A stretch of 64,000 bases of DNA from Rhodococcus globerulus NBRC 14531 (GCF_001894805.1 NZ_BCWX01000007.1:62001-126000); one strand, 5' to 3'. Positions 8,584 through 17,730 are shown, counted from the stretch's first letter. Made by a program: numbers and translations. The notes: generated by a model from the letters alone, not told the origin.

Positions 8584-9362
8584 TCACTCATTTTTCGCCC
8601 CACGCAGAAGACTCTTCGGAACGGGAACAGTGTGCCTGCGGCCGTGGAGGGATAGGCCTCGCGGAGCCTTGCGGAGTACTCCTGCTCGAATTCGAGCGAG
8701 TCGGCTTCACTGAGCACATCAAGCACCGGACGCAGGCCTGTCCCCCGAACCCAGCCCAGCACAGGGTCTTCGCCAGTCAGTACATGGATGTACGTGGTTT
8801 CCCAGGCATCGACGTCGAACCCGTGAGCCTGCAGTCTGGCTGCGTAGTGCGCCGGGTCGTCAACACCCTCAGGGCCACGCAAAACTCCACCCACACGATC
8901 ACGCCATGTGGACGACTCGGCAAGTTCACGCATCAAAGCGTGCGACGGGGCGTCGAAGTTACCGGGAACCTGCCACGCAATCCACGCTCCGGGCGCCATG
9001 GTCTCGGCCCATCCGTCGATCAGCTCACGATGGTTCGGAACCCATTGCAATGCAGCATTACTCACAATGACGTCGTAGCCGGTGGCATCGAACTCATTGA
9101 TGTCCTGCAGCGTGATGGTGACGTTGCCGGGCAGATCGGTGGGCGCCTGTGCCACCATCTCGGGCGACGAATCAGTCCCCACCACACGAGCATCCGGCCA
9201 ACGCTCACCGAGTATCCCGGTCAGTGACCCTGATCCGCATCCGAGGTCCGCGACTCGCGCCGGCGCCTGCGCCGCTATCCGCGAAGTCAAGTCGATATAG
9301 GGGCGTGAGCGTTCGTCGGCGTATCGACCGTAGATTTCGGGGTTCCACGTAACACTGCGCAT
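8580..9362 (-). CDS. tam: Trans-aconitate 2-methyltransferase-like SAM enzyme
   Basis: A 260-residue class I methyltransferase. The SAM-binding motif I is VADLGCGSGSLTGIL, motif II ends with TDSSPEM, and VIVSNAALQWVPNH corresponds to motif IV. The N-terminus WNPEIYGRYADERSRPY is typical of Tam, which methylates trans-aconitate formed spontaneously from the citric-acid-cycle intermediate. Length matches the family. The start was placed at the ATG at 9362 because the Pro/Asn/Arg-rich upstream extension to 9653 is the antisense of the DUF222 gene. No TCA gene is nearby, so the substrate remains a family-level inference. Confidence 0.88.
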   Translation of the reverse strand: MRSVTWNPEIYGRYADERSRPYIDLTSRIAAQAPARVADLGCGSGSLTGILGERWPDARVVGTDSSPEMVAQAPTDLPGNVTITLQDINEFDATGYDVIVSNAALQWVPNHRELIDGWAETMAPGAWIAWQVPGNFDAPSHALMRELAESSTWRDRVGGVLRGPEGVDDPAHYAARLQAHGFDVDAWETTYIHVLTGEDPVLGWVRGTGLRPVLDVLSEADSLEFEQEYSARLREAYPSTAAGTLFPFRRVFCVGRKMSD

Positions 9363-9408
9363 GTGCCCATTGTGCCTGTCGTGGCAAATTCGTGGAGGCT
9401 GTGACACC

Positions 9409-10947
9409 TCAGAATGGGGGTGGGTCGTTGCCGTAGTCGATGGTTTCTCGGGGCATGGGCTTGCGGGGTGTGGAAATCGGGAAGGTTTGGCGGCGTTTCC
9501 GTTCGGCATGTTGTGCCGCCCGGTGTTGAATCTTGACGCGACGGTGTTTTCGTTCGCTTCGGATTTGGGCCACTTTGTTTTCGAGTCGTGTCCGTCGCCG
9601 GGTTCCGCCTTCCGGTGGCGGCGGTTCCTGTTGACCGGCGAGTAGTCCGGCATCTCTGGTGCGGTAGCAATGACCGGTCTGCGAGGTCAGGGTGATGCTC
9701 CGATCCGGGTTCGGATTGAGCTGCCACTTCCCGGAGTGCTTGAGGCGGTGATGGTTGCGGCAGAACGCGCTCAGATTCGACGCAACCGTCTTGCCACCCT
9801 GGGCGGGGTCGGTGTGGTTGAACGGGTCGTTGTGGTCGAGGTCGCAATTCCAGGCGGGGACATCGCAGTGCGGCCATTGGCAGCTGCCCGAGATGATCCG
9901 CAGCCACGTGTCGAGTGCCGCGCCGGGGCGGTACACCAACGCCGATGCCGGCTCAGGTGTCGGTTCAGGTTCAGGTTCAGGTTCAGCATCTGCCGGGACT
10001 CGCACTTCCCGAACGTCTGCGTCTTTCGCGATGTTGCGGGCATGCTCTGCGCTGATGACGCCAAAGCCGTCGAGATGTGCAGGTTCGTTCGATCCTGGGC
10101 TCAGGGTGGAATCGTGTACTACGACATGTACCAACGGCCGGCGCATGATCACCAAACCACTGCGGTCCTGCGGGCAATCACCGCGCTCGCAGTCGCACAC
10201 CAACACCGTCGAACCACTCACCAAAGCGCCCAACGCATCCGCTCGGCGCTGCTCATAGGTGCGGGAGTCGTGGCGGCACACCGACATCGCCAGTTCCCGC
10301 AACCGGCCGTCGAAGGCGCGGGCTTGCTCCGCCGGGATACTGCCGAGGATGCGGGCCATCCCGTCTTCGGCGGCACTAACCCCCACGAACCGATCGGCGA
10401 GGGCTCGGCGTCGTCGTTCCCGCATGCCTTCCGGATCGACGCGGGCCACGATCCGGTCGATCGCCGCCGTCAACCGCCGACCCGTCAACCCCGTCCCACC
10501 GTCCACCGGTGGAGCCAACACCTGCTCGAGCAGCAAGCGTTCGACTTCGTCGATCAGCTCGTCGCTGACATTCGCGGTCGCGGACTCGATCAGCCCAACC
10601 CGGTAGAAGTCGAGTTCACCGCGGGCCATCGCCGCCCGCGTGCGATGCAACCGCGTCTTCAACGCAAAACCCAACCCGATGAGCTTCCCGGCAGCAGCCC
10701 GTCCCATCGTCAGGACCGCGCTGACCTCGGATTCGGCCAACTCGTGCGCCGACGACGTCCACGTGCCACCCTCGACATGCTCGGCGCTACGGCGGGTGAA
10801 AAACTCCGCCACCACGGCCAGTTTCCGCTCGACCAACATCGCCTCGCACGAATGCAACTGGGCCATCAAATCAACGAGGGCGCAATCAGTTTCGGTACCA
10901 CTCAGCTGTGCCGAGATACCGAAACTTCCCACCCCCGGATCGAACAT
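9409..10947 (-). CDS. DUF222 / 13E12-repeat-family HNH endonuclease
   Basis: A 512-residue protein with an N-terminal helical DUF222 domain, a Pro-Glu repeat linker around residues 325-335 (AEPEPEPEPTPEPAS) and a C-terminal HNH nuclease domain. The HNH part shows CQWPHCDVPAWNCDLDH, NLSAFCRNHHRLKH: two Cys pairs and the DH..N..H catalytic set. Such genes occur in many copies in Mycobacterium and Rhodococcus; some in M. tuberculosis (REP13E12) respond to DNA damage through LexA. No transposase or flanking repeat is seen. An SOS-box-like palindrome lies 14 bases upstream of the start, which supports damage-inducible expression. Confidence 0.93.
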   Translation of the reverse strand: MFDPGVGSFGISAQLSGTETDCALVDLMAQLHSCEAMLVERKLAVVAEFFTRRSAEHVEGGTWTSSAHELAESEVSAVLTMGRAAAGKLIGLGFALKTRLHRTRAAMARGELDFYRVGLIESATANVSDELIDEVERLLLEQVLAPPVDGGTGLTGRRLTAAIDRIVARVDPEGMRERRRRALADRFVGVSAAEDGMARILGSIPAEQARAFDGRLRELAMSVCRHDSRTYEQRRADALGALVSGSTVLVCDCERGDCPQDRSGLVIMRRPLVHVVVHDSTLSPGSNEPAHLDGFGVISAEHARNIAKDADVREVRVPADAEPEPEPEPTPEPASALVYRPGAALDTWLRIISGSCQWPHCDVPAWNCDLDHNDPFNHTDPAQGGKTVASNLSAFCRNHHRLKHSGKWQLNPNPDRSITLTSQTGHCYRTRDAGLLAGQQEPPPPEGGTRRRTRLENKVAQIRSERKHRRVKIQHRAAQHAERKRRQTFPISTPRKPMPRETIDYGNDPPPF

Positions 10948-10960
10948 TCCCCAACCATAA

Positions 10961-10993
10961 TCGAAATCCTGTTCGAATAGAACAGGATTTCGA
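10961..10993. promoter_or_regulatory. SOS (LexA) box and surrounding inverted repeat
   Basis: Positions 10961-10976 read TCGAAATCCTGTTCGA, one mismatch from the mycobacterial SOS box TCGAAC-N4-GTTCGA. The first 14 bases are also the left arm of a perfect inverted repeat whose right arm is 10980-10993, with a five-base spacer; the right arm is itself a weaker SOS-like half. The element sits directly before the DUF222-HNH start (10947) and about 90 bases before the divergent acyl-CoA ligase. Confidence 0.6.
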
Positions 10994-11082
10994 AACCAGT
11001 CGGATTAGTCCGAAAAATCGCTCGGTGGAGGCCTGATGCGATGATTTCGGAGTCGTTGATTCACTGCCGCCGGAGGACAGTC

Positions 11083-12621
11083 ATGTTTTTGACCCAGTTC
11101 ATTCATCGGTCCCTGCGCGAATCGCCGGGACGCCCCATGACGGTGTTCGGCGATCGAACCTTCAGCACCACCGAATCTGCTGATCGCGTGGCGCGACTCG
11201 CGAACGGACTGGGCACCGGTACGGGCGATTGCGTCTCACTCCTGTCGCTCAATTCGGATCGATGTCACGAGACGATCTTGGCTGGTTGGTGGTCAGGCGC
11301 AACGGTCAGCCCGCTCAACTCACGGTGGACCGCGCCGGAAATCGCCTTTGCCCTCGAGGATTCCGGATCCACGATTCTGATCGTCGACGAGAATTCCGCC
11401 CCACTGGTTCCCGAACTCCGCGAACTCTGCCCCACCCTGGACCGCGTCGTGTACGCCGGCTCGGGGGCTGTCCCCACGGGCATGATCGACTACGACCGTC
11501 TCATCGCCGAATCGGAACCTGTCCCCGACCTACGGATCGGCGACGACGCCGTTGCGCTTCTGCTCTACACAGGTGGAACGACTGGCCGTCCCAAAGGGGT
11601 GATGGTCAGCCACAAAGGCCTGATGACGTCGACGTTCGGAACGCTGGCTGCCGGCAAACCCGCCATCGCCGACGGCGTGAATCTGCTTGCGAATCCACTG
11701 TTCCACATCGCCGGCATCGCGAGCTGGATGGCGCAGAACCTCATGGGCGGCACGCAGGTATTCCTGCCGGTGTTCTCGGCCAGGGCCATGCTCGAGGCGA
11801 TCGACCGACATCGTCCCACCACGGTGGGCGTCGTACCGACGATGCTTCACATGTTGGTTGCCGCAGACGATCTCGATTCCTACGACCGTTCGAGTGTCCA
11901 AGTCGTCAGGTACGGCGCCTCCCCCATTTCGCCGGCTCTGCTCGAACGCGCCATGGAGGTGTTTCCGCATAGCGGTTTCACTCAGGGTTACGGGATGACC
12001 GAAACAGCGCACATCACCGTCCTGAGCGCTGCAGATCACCTGAAAGGCGGCGAATTGCTTCGCTCTGCCGGTCGCGCACTTCCGCACTGCGAAGTGCGGA
12101 TCGTCGATCCCGCCGGAAACGAGGCACCAACCGGAACCGTCGGCGAAATAGTTACTCGCGGTGACCATCTGATGCTCGGATACCGGAATCTTCCTGCCGA
12201 GACGGCCGAGGCTCTCGCCGGCGGCTGGATGCACACCGGCGACGCGGGATACCTCGACGAACGCGGTTATCTGTTCATCGTCGACCGGATCAAGGACATG
12301 ATCATCACCGGAGGTGAGAACGTCTATTCCACGGAGGTGGAGAACGCGCTGGCCAGGCATTCTGCTGTCGCTGCGTGTTCTGTTGTGGGAGTGCGCGATC
12401 CGAAGTGGGGCGAGCGAGTACATGCCGTGGTGGTTCTGCATCCCGGCGTTCACGTCGAGTTCGAGGAACTTCGCGATCACGTGAAATCGCTTGTCTCCGC
12501 GTACAAGGCACCCCGCTCGATGCAGTTCGTCGACGCTCTGCCCCTCTCTGCTGCCGGTAAGGTCCTCAAGCGCGATCTACGCATCGCTGCGGAGGCAGAA
12601 GGGGCAATCACCTCCCGATAA
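11083..12621 (+). CDS. Acyl-CoA synthetase / long-chain-fatty-acid--CoA ligase (FadD-like)
   Basis: A 512-residue AMP-forming ligase. The P-loop is LLYTGGTTGRPKGVMVSH, the A5 motif YGMTETA, the A7-A8 region TGDAGYLDERGYLFIVDRIKDM, and the A10 lysine lies in AAGKVLKRDL. It joins a carboxylic acid to CoA through an acyl-adenylate in the cytoplasm. The ATG at 11083 was chosen because GGAGG lies six bases upstream; the ATG at 11041 has none. The acid it uses cannot be told from sequence. The convergent TetR overlaps its 3' end by 14 bases. Confidence 0.9.
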   Translation: MFLTQFIHRSLRESPGRPMTVFGDRTFSTTESADRVARLANGLGTGTGDCVSLLSLNSDRCHETILAGWWSGATVSPLNSRWTAPEIAFALEDSGSTILIVDENSAPLVPELRELCPTLDRVVYAGSGAVPTGMIDYDRLIAESEPVPDLRIGDDAVALLLYTGGTTGRPKGVMVSHKGLMTSTFGTLAAGKPAIADGVNLLANPLFHIAGIASWMAQNLMGGTQVFLPVFSARAMLEAIDRHRPTTVGVVPTMLHMLVAADDLDSYDRSSVQVVRYGASPISPALLERAMEVFPHSGFTQGYGMTETAHITVLSAADHLKGGELLRSAGRALPHCEVRIVDPAGNEAPTGTVGEIVTRGDHLMLGYRNLPAETAEALAGGWMHTGDAGYLDERGYLFIVDRIKDMIITGGENVYSTEVENALARHSAVAACSVVGVRDPKWGERVHAVVVLHPGVHVEFEELRDHVKSLVSAYKAPRSMQFVDALPLSAAGKVLKRDLRIAAEAEGAITSR

Positions 12622-13162
12622 AAGATTCGACCATGCGTCGTTCTGATTCTTCATCAGCCAACGGCCAGGCAAGTAGCGTGAGAACTATCCTGACCACCCA
12701 CTGTGAGGTTTCGTCGCCGGCGCCCAGCCCCGCAAGATGCTTCGCCGACTCACCCAGCAGCGGCGACGACATGAGGTACTCGTCCATTCCCTTGCCCCGG
12801 GCAGACGCGAATCCTGCACTGACTGCAGCGTTCGCCCGGATCGCACGCACCGAAGCAAGCACGGCTTCGACTACCCGCCGATCCCCTTCCAATGGTTCGA
12901 CGGCAGCTGACACCTCGAGCGCTACCGCTTCAACCGCACGGGAGATCACTCCGTCTTGGATCGCCTTCTTCCCGCCGACGTAGCGGTACAGCGTTGCCCG
13001 CGAGCACCCCGCGCGCTCAGCCACCTCGTCGACGCTGATTCGTTGGAATCCGCGCTCGAGAATGAGTTCGGCGGCGGCCGCATAGATGCGTTCCACCGCC
13101 AACTCATGACGATTACCGCCGGCCAGCCAGTCTGCGCCTCTCGGTTCAATATGTCTCACCAT
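12608..13162 (-). CDS. TetR-family transcriptional regulator
   Basis: A 184-residue TetR protein. The DNA-binding helix-turn-helix is ISVDEVAERAGCSRATLYRYVGGK. The ligand-binding C-terminal half is not diagnostic. The ATG at 13162 was preferred over the start at 13201 because it follows the usual N-terminal spacing, and because a perfect palindrome covers this start codon. That palindrome, TGTCTCA-cca-TGAGACA, is probably its own operator. The divergent P450 starts 163 bases away and the convergent acyl-CoA ligase is adjacent, so either may be in its regulon. Confidence 0.88.
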   Translation of the reverse strand: MVRHIEPRGADWLAGGNRHELAVERIYAAAAELILERGFQRISVDEVAERAGCSRATLYRYVGGKKAIQDGVISRAVEAVALEVSAAVEPLEGDRRVVEAVLASVRAIRANAAVSAGFASARGKGMDEYLMSSPLLGESAKHLAGLGAGDETSQWVVRIVLTLLAWPLADEESERRMVESFIGR

Positions 13163-13168
13163 GAGACA
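13152..13168. promoter_or_regulatory. Candidate TetR operator over the regulator start
   Basis: A perfect palindrome with 7-bp arms, TGTCTCA at 13152-13158 and TGAGACA at 13162-13168, and a three-base spacer. It overlaps the start codon of the TetR gene (13162), as expected for autorepression, and lies in the interval shared with the divergent P450. Confidence 0.55.
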
Positions 13169-13325
13169 AAGATAGCCAAAGATTCTCATCTTCGGACCCA
13201 TTCCACTGCTGTGACCAGCATCGAATGCGAGAACGACGAATCGGGTGAGAATTTATGAAACTCCCTGGTCAACTCCTATTTTTCGGTGTTGACAATGCCT
13301 GTGCGAGCGGAGAATTCTTAGGCCG

Positions 13326-14546
13326 ATGACCGCCTCGACCGACATCAACCCATTTGCCATCACAAACATCGAAAATCCGTACCCGCTGTATGCGTCACTG
13401 CGACAAAAGTGCCCGGCGTACCGGGTTCCCGGTACCAACTTCTACCTCGTCTCGAGTTGGAAACTTGTCACCGAGGCACTCACCCGGACCGAAGACTTCT
13501 CGTCCCATCTCACCGGTGTTCTGGTCCACCCGGCAGAAGGTCCACCGGTCACGTTCGACATGGATGGCAATGGGCAAGCGATTCACGTCCTTGCCACCGC
13601 TGACGATCCCAGCCATCAAAGACATCGCAAACAGGTTCTACCCACACTGGTCGCCAAACGAATCCGTACCATGGAACCTGCCATCGCCGACTACGCAGAA
13701 CGGTTGTGGAACAACCACTTCGATGGACGGCACATCGAGTGGGTTTCTGCGCTCGCCGATCGACTACCACTGCAGATGGTCGCCCATCTGATCGGACTAC
13801 CCGAAGCGGATGTGCCGCAACTACTGACGTGGTCTTACGACAGCACTGAGTTGCTCAGCGGGTTAGTGAGCGCTGAACGCCTGCCCGAAGTCGTGAACGC
13901 AGCCACCCAACTCGCCGGGTACCTGTACAACAAACTGGAAGCCGCCCAGGCCGCACCAGGCGAGAACCTACTCGGCGATCTGGTGCGCGCCAACACCAAC
14001 GGCGATATCGATACAACCGTCGCAGTATTGATTCTCGTCCAACTTGTCGGCGCTGGAGGCGAGTCCACCGCAGGTTTGATCGCTAATTCCGCTCGGATAC
14101 TGGCCGACAATCCTCTACTACAGCAAGAACTTCGAGAGAATCACGAATTGATTCCACCGTTCCTCGAAGAATCCCTACGACTCGAGTCCCCGTTCCGCGG
14201 ACACCATCGCCATGTCACCCGCGATACGACGCTAGGCGGCGTCCCACTTTCTGCGGGAAGCCATCTCATCCTCTTGTGGGGCTCGGCCAATCGCGATCCG
14301 GCCGCCTTCCCGGATCCGGACATCCTGAACATCGGACGGCCAAATCTTCGCTCGCATTTGGCTTTCGGCAAGGGAGCCCACTTCTGCGTCGGCGCCGCTC
14401 TTGCTCGACTGGAAGCAAAGATCGCACTCACAATGCTGCTCGAGAAGAGCCAACACGTGAGCCTGACAGACGGTGCGCCTCCCGAATGGGTGCCGAGCCT
14501 GTTCGTGAGGCGCCATCAGAGTCTGCTCCTGACCGTCACACCGTGA
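13326..14546 (+). CDS. Cytochrome P450
   Basis: A 406-residue soluble bacterial P450. The heme-binding loop is FGKGAHFCVGAALARLE with the proximal Cys at residue 354. The K-helix ExxR is in EESLRLES, and the I-helix acid is in GAGGEST, where Ser takes the place of the usual oxygen-activating Thr but is followed by Thr. It needs external ferredoxin and reductase; none is encoded nearby. The N-terminus TASTDINPFAITNIENPYPLYASLR is normal for the class. The substrate is unknown. It is divergent from a TetR gene, and its 3' end overlaps the convergent amidohydrolase by 11 bases. Confidence 0.93.
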   Translation: MTASTDINPFAITNIENPYPLYASLRQKCPAYRVPGTNFYLVSSWKLVTEALTRTEDFSSHLTGVLVHPAEGPPVTFDMDGNGQAIHVLATADDPSHQRHRKQVLPTLVAKRIRTMEPAIADYAERLWNNHFDGRHIEWVSALADRLPLQMVAHLIGLPEADVPQLLTWSYDSTELLSGLVSAERLPEVVNAATQLAGYLYNKLEAAQAAPGENLLGDLVRANTNGDIDTTVAVLILVQLVGAGGESTAGLIANSARILADNPLLQQELRENHELIPPFLEESLRLESPFRGHHRHVTRDTTLGGVPLSAGSHLILLWGSANRDPAAFPDPDILNIGRPNLRSHLAFGKGAHFCVGAALARLEAKIALTMLLEKSQHVSLTDGAPPEWVPSLFVRRHQSLLLTVTP

Positions 14547-16131
14547 AGATCGTTTCTCCGCCCACAACAGTCCGCAGTACCCGAAGTGCCGCCAGATCGA
14601 CAGTGTCATCTACAAGCGGATCTCCGTCAAGGACAACAAAATCCGCCAGCAGACCTACTGCGATTCTGCCCTTGTCCACCTCTTCGCCGGTGATGCGTGC
14701 GGCGGCATGTGTGTAGCCGGACAACGCATCGTGCGTACTCACACGTTGCTGCGCACCGAGAACATGACCTTCGCGTGTCAGCCGATGGACAGCGGTATTC
14801 ATGGTGAAGAGCGGATTCACCGGAGTGACCGGGCAATCACAATGCAAACCGTAGGGAAGTCCGGCAGCCACGACCGACGCTACCGGGCTGATTCGTTCAC
14901 CTCGGCCGGGACCGAGAAAACGATCACGGTGACGATCACCCCAGTAGTAGACGTGATTGACGAAAATCGATGCAACAACACCTACTTCGACCATTCGCCG
15001 AATTTGATCCTCGCGAAGCGTCTGCACGTGCTCGAGCCGGTGCGCAATGTCGATGTCAGGGTACGCGGCCTTGGCGAGGGCAATGGCGTCGAGCGCATGG
15101 TCGATAGCCTGATCACCGTTGGTGTGAATCGCTACCTGCCGTCCCGCGCCGTGATGCTCGCTCACCAGAGCATCGAGCGCACCCGACGGGATTGCCATTC
15201 CACCACAATGACATCCACCCAAATCGTGATACGGCTCGCTCAGCGCCGCAGTGTGCAGCTGAATGGAACCGTCCGAAATCAGTTTCACGCCGCCAACCGC
15301 TACATGGCTGGTCGAATCAGCTAGTTCGCCCAACTGATCGTGCACACCATGACCCAGGTACAGCCGCGCACGTAGGCGCAGTTCGCCCTCGTCGTCAAGC
15401 TCGCGGTAGGCGTCGTACATCTCCGAGGTGACGTACATGTCGTGGAAGCTGGTCACGCCTACGGATGCCATCACATCTTGCGCTCGCAGTAGCGCCAGCT
15501 TGGAGTCGCCCGGGTCCATTGCAGGAGCCAGATTGTGCACCAACGACATTGCCGGAATCTCGCACAGCTCCCCGGTAGGTGTGCCGTCGGCATCGCGGAC
15601 GATGACGCCACCCTCGGGGTCGACGGTAGCCTGCGTGATCCCAGCCATTTCCAGTGCAAGCGAGTTGACGTAGATCCCGTGAGCAGACAGGTGACGCACC
15701 AAAATCGGATGTTGCGTCGACGCGCGGTCGAGATCTGCTGTCGTCAATCCCCGGTCCTCGGCCACAAGACTGTCGTCGAATCCCCACGCCTGGATTGCCT
15801 CACCAGGCGGCGTCGTCTCCGCGCGCGCGGCCAATGCAGCAACAACCGCGTCGATTGTGGGGCACGCACCCGTCGTGGCCTCGACGTCCCCGAGCATCAA
15901 TCCCCACATCATCGGATGCAGATGGGTTTCGATGAATCCGGGAACTACCACCGCTCCGTCCAGATCCACGATCTCCGCGTCAGGTCCGGCCAGCACCGTG
16001 ATCTCGGCATCGGATCCGACGGCCACAAATCTGCCGTCCTTGCTTGCCATGGCCGTCGGCGTAACAGCGCTCGATCCGTCCATGGTCTTGATGTCGCCGT
16101 TGATGTAGATGCGGTCGGCCGTCACGGTCAT
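14536..16131 (-). CDS. Amidohydrolase family protein (YtcJ-like)
   Basis: A 531-residue metal-dependent amidohydrolase of the YtcJ/Amidohydro_3 group. The N-terminal composite beta-domain starts RIYINGDIKTMDG. The first metal site is VVPGFIETHLHP (H-x-H). Further ligands are likely in HTNGDQAID and HRLEHVQTL, and the last Asp region is DCPVTPVNP. The C-terminus ends in the usual KGRIAVGLLADFVVLDGDPL. Such enzymes cleave amide, carbamate or related bonds of varied cyclic compounds. It overlaps the downstream-oriented EamA gene by four bases, so the two are probably co-transcribed and may handle the same compound. Confidence 0.9.
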   Translation of the reverse strand: MTVTADRIYINGDIKTMDGSSAVTPTAMASKDGRFVAVGSDAEITVLAGPDAEIVDLDGAVVVPGFIETHLHPMMWGLMLGDVEATTGACPTIDAVVAALAARAETTPPGEAIQAWGFDDSLVAEDRGLTTADLDRASTQHPILVRHLSAHGIYVNSLALEMAGITQATVDPEGGVIVRDADGTPTGELCEIPAMSLVHNLAPAMDPGDSKLALLRAQDVMASVGVTSFHDMYVTSEMYDAYRELDDEGELRLRARLYLGHGVHDQLGELADSTSHVAVGGVKLISDGSIQLHTAALSEPYHDLGGCHCGGMAIPSGALDALVSEHHGAGRQVAIHTNGDQAIDHALDAIALAKAAYPDIDIAHRLEHVQTLREDQIRRMVEVGVVASIFVNHVYYWGDRHRDRFLGPGRGERISPVASVVAAGLPYGLHCDCPVTPVNPLFTMNTAVHRLTREGHVLGAQQRVSTHDALSGYTHAAARITGEEVDKGRIAVGLLADFVVLDGDPLVDDTVDLAALRVLRTVVGGETIFTV

Positions 16132-17096
16132 GCTCGTGTCTCCATTCGTTCACCGACAACGGCTGTCGGTGTTTTCGCTGCAGGCTGCCGCGTCGCGACA
16201 ACCACTCCGGCAAGAATCAGCGCCGCACCGACAATCTGCACGACGCTGGGGATCTGAGAAAGCAGAAAGGCACCGAACAATAACGCCGACGCCGATTGCA
16301 GCACCAAGCTGGCGGCAACGGAACCAGCTGGCAACCGCTGGCTCGCACTTGCCACCAATAGCCACCCCACCACTTGAGATACCAAGGCCAGCAGGATGAG
16401 CCACCCTTGAGCAGGTAAAGCTGGTGCAGGATCAAGAGTTCCGGTGACAATTCCGATCAAGCCGGATGTAAGTCCGGTAGCGATCGTGGAAACCAGCACC
16501 GGCAATGCAGTCCGGCCCGCAGCTCGCGTCGCCAATCCCATCAGGAAGATATACACGGCATACGCGCCGGCAGCGATCACCGCGAACGTCGCACCTACAG
16601 CAGGGTTGGCTCCGGTGAGCGTCGTACTCATTCCCGCAACCAACGCCACACCCACCAGGAGAAGTGGCAGGCTCGTCACCAGTTCCTTCGTAATGCGCTG
16701 GCGTAGCACTATGTAGCCCAGGACAGCCACAAAGAGCACCTGCAGATTCAAGAGCACCGTCGACAAACCGGCGCCAATCGAGTGAATCGCCTCATGCCAC
16801 AGAACGAGGTCGACGCCCAGGAACACTCCAGCAAGAACAGCCTTGACTATCCACGGCCTCGTCGAGGTCTTTCCCGGTTGGCGGCGTCGTTGAACCCAGA
16901 CGAGGATCCCGAGCGGAATCAAGGCGTAGACGCACCGGAAGAACGCGCCGGTCGCGGGCGACACCCCGGACAGGTCGTACAGGATCGACGTGAGGCCGAG
17001 AATGCATGCACCAGAGACAACCACTCGCAGATCTCGACGGCGTTGCTCGTCGCCGGTCCGCGCCGAGGCGAGTCCCGAAGATACATCATCACTCAT
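16128..17096 (-). CDS. EamA/DMT-family transporter
   Basis: A 322-residue inner-membrane protein with ten hydrophobic segments arranged as two EamA repeats. Examples are LRVVVSGACILGLTSILYDL at the start and VQIVGAALILAGVVVATRQP at the end. Family members export amino acids, nucleobases or other small metabolites. It is upstream of, and overlaps by four bases, the amidohydrolase gene. It is divergent from a TetR gene, 53 bases away, with two overlapping palindromes between the starts. I infer a small regulated module: transporter, hydrolase and regulator. Confidence 0.88.
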   Translation of the reverse strand: MSDDVSSGLASARTGDEQRRRDLRVVVSGACILGLTSILYDLSGVSPATGAFFRCVYALIPLGILVWVQRRRQPGKTSTRPWIVKAVLAGVFLGVDLVLWHEAIHSIGAGLSTVLLNLQVLFVAVLGYIVLRQRITKELVTSLPLLLVGVALVAGMSTTLTGANPAVGATFAVIAAGAYAVYIFLMGLATRAAGRTALPVLVSTIATGLTSGLIGIVTGTLDPAPALPAQGWLILLALVSQVVGWLLVASASQRLPAGSVAASLVLQSASALLFGAFLLSQIPSVVQIVGAALILAGVVVATRQPAAKTPTAVVGERMETRA

Positions 17097-17097
17097 G

Positions 17098-17121
17098 GTG
17101 ATAATGTATCACTGACAGTGA
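17098..17121. promoter_or_regulatory. Overlapping palindromes between EamA and TetR genes
   Basis: Two perfect palindromes share bases here: GTGATA-atg-TATCAC at 17098-17112 and TCACTG-a-CAGTGA at 17109-17121. They fill most of the 53-base gap between the divergent EamA (start 17096) and TetR (start 17150) genes and are the obvious candidates for the TetR operator. Confidence 0.55.
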
Positions 17122-17149
17122 GATCTGCCCCACAAGGGAAGATAGAGCC

Positions 17150-17707
17150 ATGAGAACCCCGGTTACCCGCGAACGTGTCATCTCGGCCGCAGCCGAACTT
17201 GTGGACAGCAAAGGCCCGGACGCACTGGTTCTCAGCCAACTCGCCGACACCCTCGACGTGCGGCAATCAGCTCTCTACAAGCACGTTGACGGCGTCGACG
17301 ACGTCCAACACCAGCTCAGCCTCCTCGCCCGGAAACTGCTCGCCCAGCACCTCCGCGACGCCGCAGTCGGCCTCTCCCGCGACGACGCCGTCGTGGCACT
17401 CGCCGACGCGTGGCGAGAATTTGTTCGCATCCACCCCGGGCTGTACGCGATCACCGACCGCTACCCGACAGCCCCACACGCAGACCTCGTCGCAGCGGTC
17501 GGAGAAGTTGTCGACGTCATCAACCGAGTCATTGCCGGATACGGCCTCGGTGAAGACGACTCGGAGCAGGCAGCGTGGTCGTTGCGAAGCGCACTGCACG
17601 GCTTCTGCGTGTTGGAGTCCCAAGAAGGCCACCCAGCCGGCACAGATCCCGACCGCGTTTATCGGCGCCTGGTCGAACTTCTCTGCGCCGGAATCAGTCG
17701 AATGTAG
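17150..17707 (+). CDS. TetR/AcrR-family transcriptional regulator (WHG C-terminal domain)
   Basis: A 185-residue TetR protein. The helix-turn-helix is LVLSQLADTLDVRQSALYKHVDG. The C-terminal half, with SLLARKLLAQHLRDAA, FVRIHPGLYAI and ALHGFCVLES, fits the TetR_C_WHG type of ligand-binding domain. It is divergent from the EamA/amidohydrolase pair and most likely represses them through the palindromes at 17098-17121. Its 3' end is 23 bases from the convergent CMD-family gene. Confidence 0.88.
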   Translation: MRTPVTRERVISAAAELVDSKGPDALVLSQLADTLDVRQSALYKHVDGVDDVQHQLSLLARKLLAQHLRDAAVGLSRDDAVVALADAWREFVRIHPGLYAITDRYPTAPHADLVAAVGEVVDVINRVIAGYGLGEDDSEQAAWSLRSALHGFCVLESQEGHPAGTDPDRVYRRLVELLCAGISRM

Positions 17708-17730
17708 GTATGCACGAAGGGTCGTCGGAT

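Noticed and set aside
9409-10947. Mobile intron or inserted element around the HNH gene
   Set aside because: No terminal repeats, transposase or broken host gene were seen; the inverted repeat is one-sided and fits an SOS operator.
9670-10980. A 436-residue plus-strand frame opposite the DUF222-HNH gene
   Set aside because: Antisense shadow; the minus strand has complete DUF222 and HNH motifs and the SOS box.
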